Shown: piece after piece, positions 32,251 to 33,754 of the stretch
Layout: every line of letters begins with the position of its first letter
Position numbering within the stretch: the first letter of the stretch is position 1
Source of the DNA: Akkermansiaceae bacterium
GTDB taxonomy: Bacteria; Verrucomicrobiota; Verrucomicrobiia; Verrucomicrobiales; Akkermansiaceae
NCBI GenBank assembly: GCA_903906515.1
Contig: CAIVKO010000025.1
Location: forward strand, 1 to 33,754
Direction of reading: 5' to 3'
DNA: 33,754 bases
The notes under the pieces: generated by a model
What the model saw: only the letters and a program-made list of their open reading frames with translations
The model's database searches: none
What the model was told of the DNA's origin: nothing
Made by a program: the position numbers and the translations under genes

Positions 32251-32415
32251 CGTTGGGATTCGGACAACGGCAATCCCAACGGGATTGTGTAACAAAGCCC
32301 AGGGTTAGCGTATACCGCCTACCCTGAGTGTATGAGATGTGTTTGATCAAACCAAGCCCAACGGGATTGTGTCCCCGAAGGCGGTGGCATGATCAAAAAT
32401 CCCGTTGAGATTCGG
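32251..32415. repeat. 165-bp repeat element with triloop hairpin and direct ends
   Basis: The ends are the direct repeats CGTTGGGATTCGG (32251-32263) and CGTTGAGATTCGG (32403-32415). Inside, CCCAACGGGATTGTGT occurs twice exactly (32275-32290 and 32357-32372). CAATCCC and GGGATTG form a 7-bp hairpin around AAC (32271-32287). CAGGGT and ACCCTG (32300-32326) form another. It follows the moeB stop by 5 bp. Confidence 0.65.
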
Positions 32416-32486
32416 ATAATACAACATTACCGATTATTCAGACGTACGTCCGCAGGATTTGCTAACAGATTTCAAACACGAGCATC

Positions 32487-32675
32487 TTAGGTCACACGGA
32501 CCATTTCACGCGCCTGCCTTATCGCGGCCAGCAGCGCCGTGACTTTGTCAAAATCCTTGATCCCCGGCGAAAGCTCCGCACCGGACGCTACATCGAGGGC
32601 TGATGGACGCACGATTGCAGCGGCATCCGCCGCGTTCCCCGGCGCGATCGCGCCCGCCAGGATGACCGGCAGGTG
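32487..32675 (-). pseudogene. trpF: Phosphoribosylanthranilate isomerase, C-terminal remnant
   Basis: On the minus strand the frame ending at TAA (32489-32487) reads HLPVILAGAIAPGNAADAAA, then IVRPSALDVASGAELSPGIK and DFDKV. This is the last third of TrpF: the LAGGLxPxNV phosphate loop, the DVSSGVE loop and SPGxKDxxKV. In-frame sequence upstream turns non-homologous and hits a stop at 32693-32691, so about two thirds of the protein is missing, and the region is occupied by the rsgA promoter. TrpF catalyses a step of tryptophan synthesis, but this 60-codon fragment cannot. The rest may have been lost by deletion. The overlapping frame 32548-32748 is a shadow. Confidence 0.8.
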
Positions 32676-32730
32676 CGGGCGGTGGGATTTTCATCCTCCA
32701 CTCGGCCCTGTCTTTCCCGAAATCCGGGCA

Positions 32731-32758
32731 TCGACAGCGCGGAATCATGCGCTAGGCT
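32731..32758 (+). promoter_or_regulatory. Candidate promoter of rsgA
   Basis: TCGACA (5 of 6 to consensus), a 16-nt spacer and TAGGCT (3 of 6). The rsgA ATG is 9 nt after the -10 box, predicting a leader of at most about 3 nt. Confidence 0.4.
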
Positions 32759-32767
32759 GTGCGGCGG

Positions 32768-33754
32768 ATGACCCTCAAAGAACTCGGATGGAACCCGGAT
32801 TTCGAAAAAGCCTTCGCTCCATACCGCGCGAAGGGCTGGGTGCCGGCACGCCTGATTCGTGAATCACCCATCAACTTCGGAGCCTTTCTCGGGGACGGCG
32901 AGGAGATCGATGTGATCTTGTGCGGGCGGGTCTGGCATGAGGCCGCCTGTGATGCGGACCTGCCGGCCGTGGGCGATTGGGTGGCCGTGGAGTTGGGAAA
33001 TGAAAACCAAGACTACGTGATCCGCGCCACCCTGCCCCGCAAGACGTGCTTTTCCCGCAAAATGCCCGGCAACAGCTCACAGGCCCAGGTGATCGGCGCG
33101 AACATCGACTTTGTCGCCGTGGTCACCGATGCAGGACCGGATTACAACCTGCGGCGGATGGAGCGCTACTTCATGCTCATCGAGCGCAGCGGAGCCAAGG
33201 CGGTGGTGCTTGTGAACAAATCCGACCTGCATCCCGCGGCACAGAACAAGCAGGCCGCCGCGGAGATCGCCGCATTGTGGAGCGGTGCCAGCGTCCACGT
33301 CACCAGCGCAGTCACAGGCGAGGGCCTCAAGGTGCTGAAAAAATACCTCAAGAAAGGAATTACGATGTGCATCGTCGGTTCCAGCGGAGTCGGGAAATCC
33401 ACCCTCGTCAACCAGCTCTACGGCGAAGATTGGCAGTGGACCAGCGAGGTCAACGAAGCCACCGGCAAAGGCCGCCACACCACCACCTCCCGAGAACTCG
33501 TGCCACTGCCCGGCGGCGGCATGCTCATCGATAACCCCGGCATGAGGGAAATCCAAATGTGGACGGATGAAACCACTCTGCGGGAAAGTTTTTCAGACGT
33601 CGAAGCCATTGCATCCGACTGCAAGTTCGCCAATTGCAGCCACCGCAACGATACCGGCTGCGCGATCCGCGCGGCAGTCGAGAGCGGTGTGCTGGACGCC
33701 GCGCGCCACACCCATTTCCTCAATCTCGAAACCGAGATCGCCGCGCTGAAAAAA
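32768..33754 (+). CDS. rsgA: Ribosome small-subunit biogenesis GTPase RsgA (partial)
   Basis: Open from ATG 32768 to the window end (329 codons, no stop), so the C-terminus is missing. The N-terminal OB-fold part (about 35-105) is followed by a circularly permuted GTPase domain: G4 NKSD (150-153), then G1 GSSGVGKST (204-212), the G2 region GKGRHTTTS, and G3 DNPG (255-258, instead of DTPG). The zinc motif C285-x4-C290-x-H292-x5-C298 is complete. RsgA (YjeQ) binds 30S subunits and releases RbfA late in maturation. Strong family match. Its promoter lies in the trpF remnant region. Confidence 0.94.
   Translation, partial: MTLKELGWNPDFEKAFAPYRAKGWVPARLIRESPINFGAFLGDGEEIDVILCGRVWHEAACDADLPAVGDWVAVELGNENQDYVIRATLPRKTCFSRKMPGNSSQAQVIGANIDFVAVVTDAGPDYNLRRMERYFMLIERSGAKAVVLVNKSDLHPAAQNKQAAAEIAALWSGASVHVTSAVTGEGLKVLKKYLKKGITMCIVGSSGVGKSTLVNQLYGEDWQWTSEVNEATGKGRHTTTSRELVPLPGGGMLIDNPGMREIQMWTDETTLRESFSDVEAIASDCKFANCSHRNDTGCAIRAAVESGVLDAARHTHFLNLETEIAALKK

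Overview
The window looks like a chromosome segment of a Gram-negative, GC-rich bacterium, most likely a Verrucomicrobiota member of the Verrucomicrobiales (Luteolibacter/Haloferula-like). This is inferred from gene content: a PEP-CTERM protein, a TAT-exported Gfo/Idh/MocA oxidoreductase beside a ThuA-family protein, lipid A and Skp genes, classical menaquinone synthesis (menB), and many small palindromic intergenic repeats. No rRNA gene is present to confirm it.

Layout. 1-560: the 3' end of an IS66-type transposase and its right terminal repeat, abutting a possible broken gene end. 766-4302: assimilatory sulfur cluster cysI-cysH-cysK (PAPS to sulfite to sulfide to cysteine). 4473-6196: skp/ompH-lpxD, envelope and lipid A. 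6399-9225: a ThuA-ankyrin fusion divergent from a TAT-exported oxidoreductase. 9341-11045: grpE-dnaJ. 11233-13774: PEP-CTERM protein, rsmE, and a pgsA-type phosphatidyltransferase bracketed by two arrays of triloop hairpins. 13923-18242: small secreted protein, RbsD-fold lipoprotein lacking key residues, a mini-RNase III-like protein, a DinG-type helicase, and a pilin-like membrane protein. 18331-20441: a visibly more AT-rich type II restriction-modification pair, a NotI-like endonuclease overlapping a cytosine-5 methyltransferase. 20615-22895: a zinc-ribbon membrane protein and an SPFH protein with a C-terminal helix-turn-helix. 23271-25473: MFS transporter and menB. 25754-26665: tRNA-Glu(UUC), terminator, panB. 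26866-29093: a SAM methyltransferase with regulatory domain and a LURP-one-like protein. 29447-33754: a LysM protein with a degenerate L,D-transpeptidase domain, a MoeB/ThiF-rhodanese fusion, a trpF remnant, and rsgA running off the window end.

The genes are mostly housekeeping and metabolic. The unusual content is in intergenic DNA and in several divergent proteins: covarying triloop hairpin arrays, an inverted pair of about 215-bp MITE-like elements with 13-bp terminal repeats, other long inverted repeats, period-7 word repeats, a heptamer TTGTTAG that seems over-represented in any reading frame, and start codons sitting 6-9 nt behind -10-like boxes, suggesting leaderless mRNAs. All counts and alignments were done by eye and no database search was possible.
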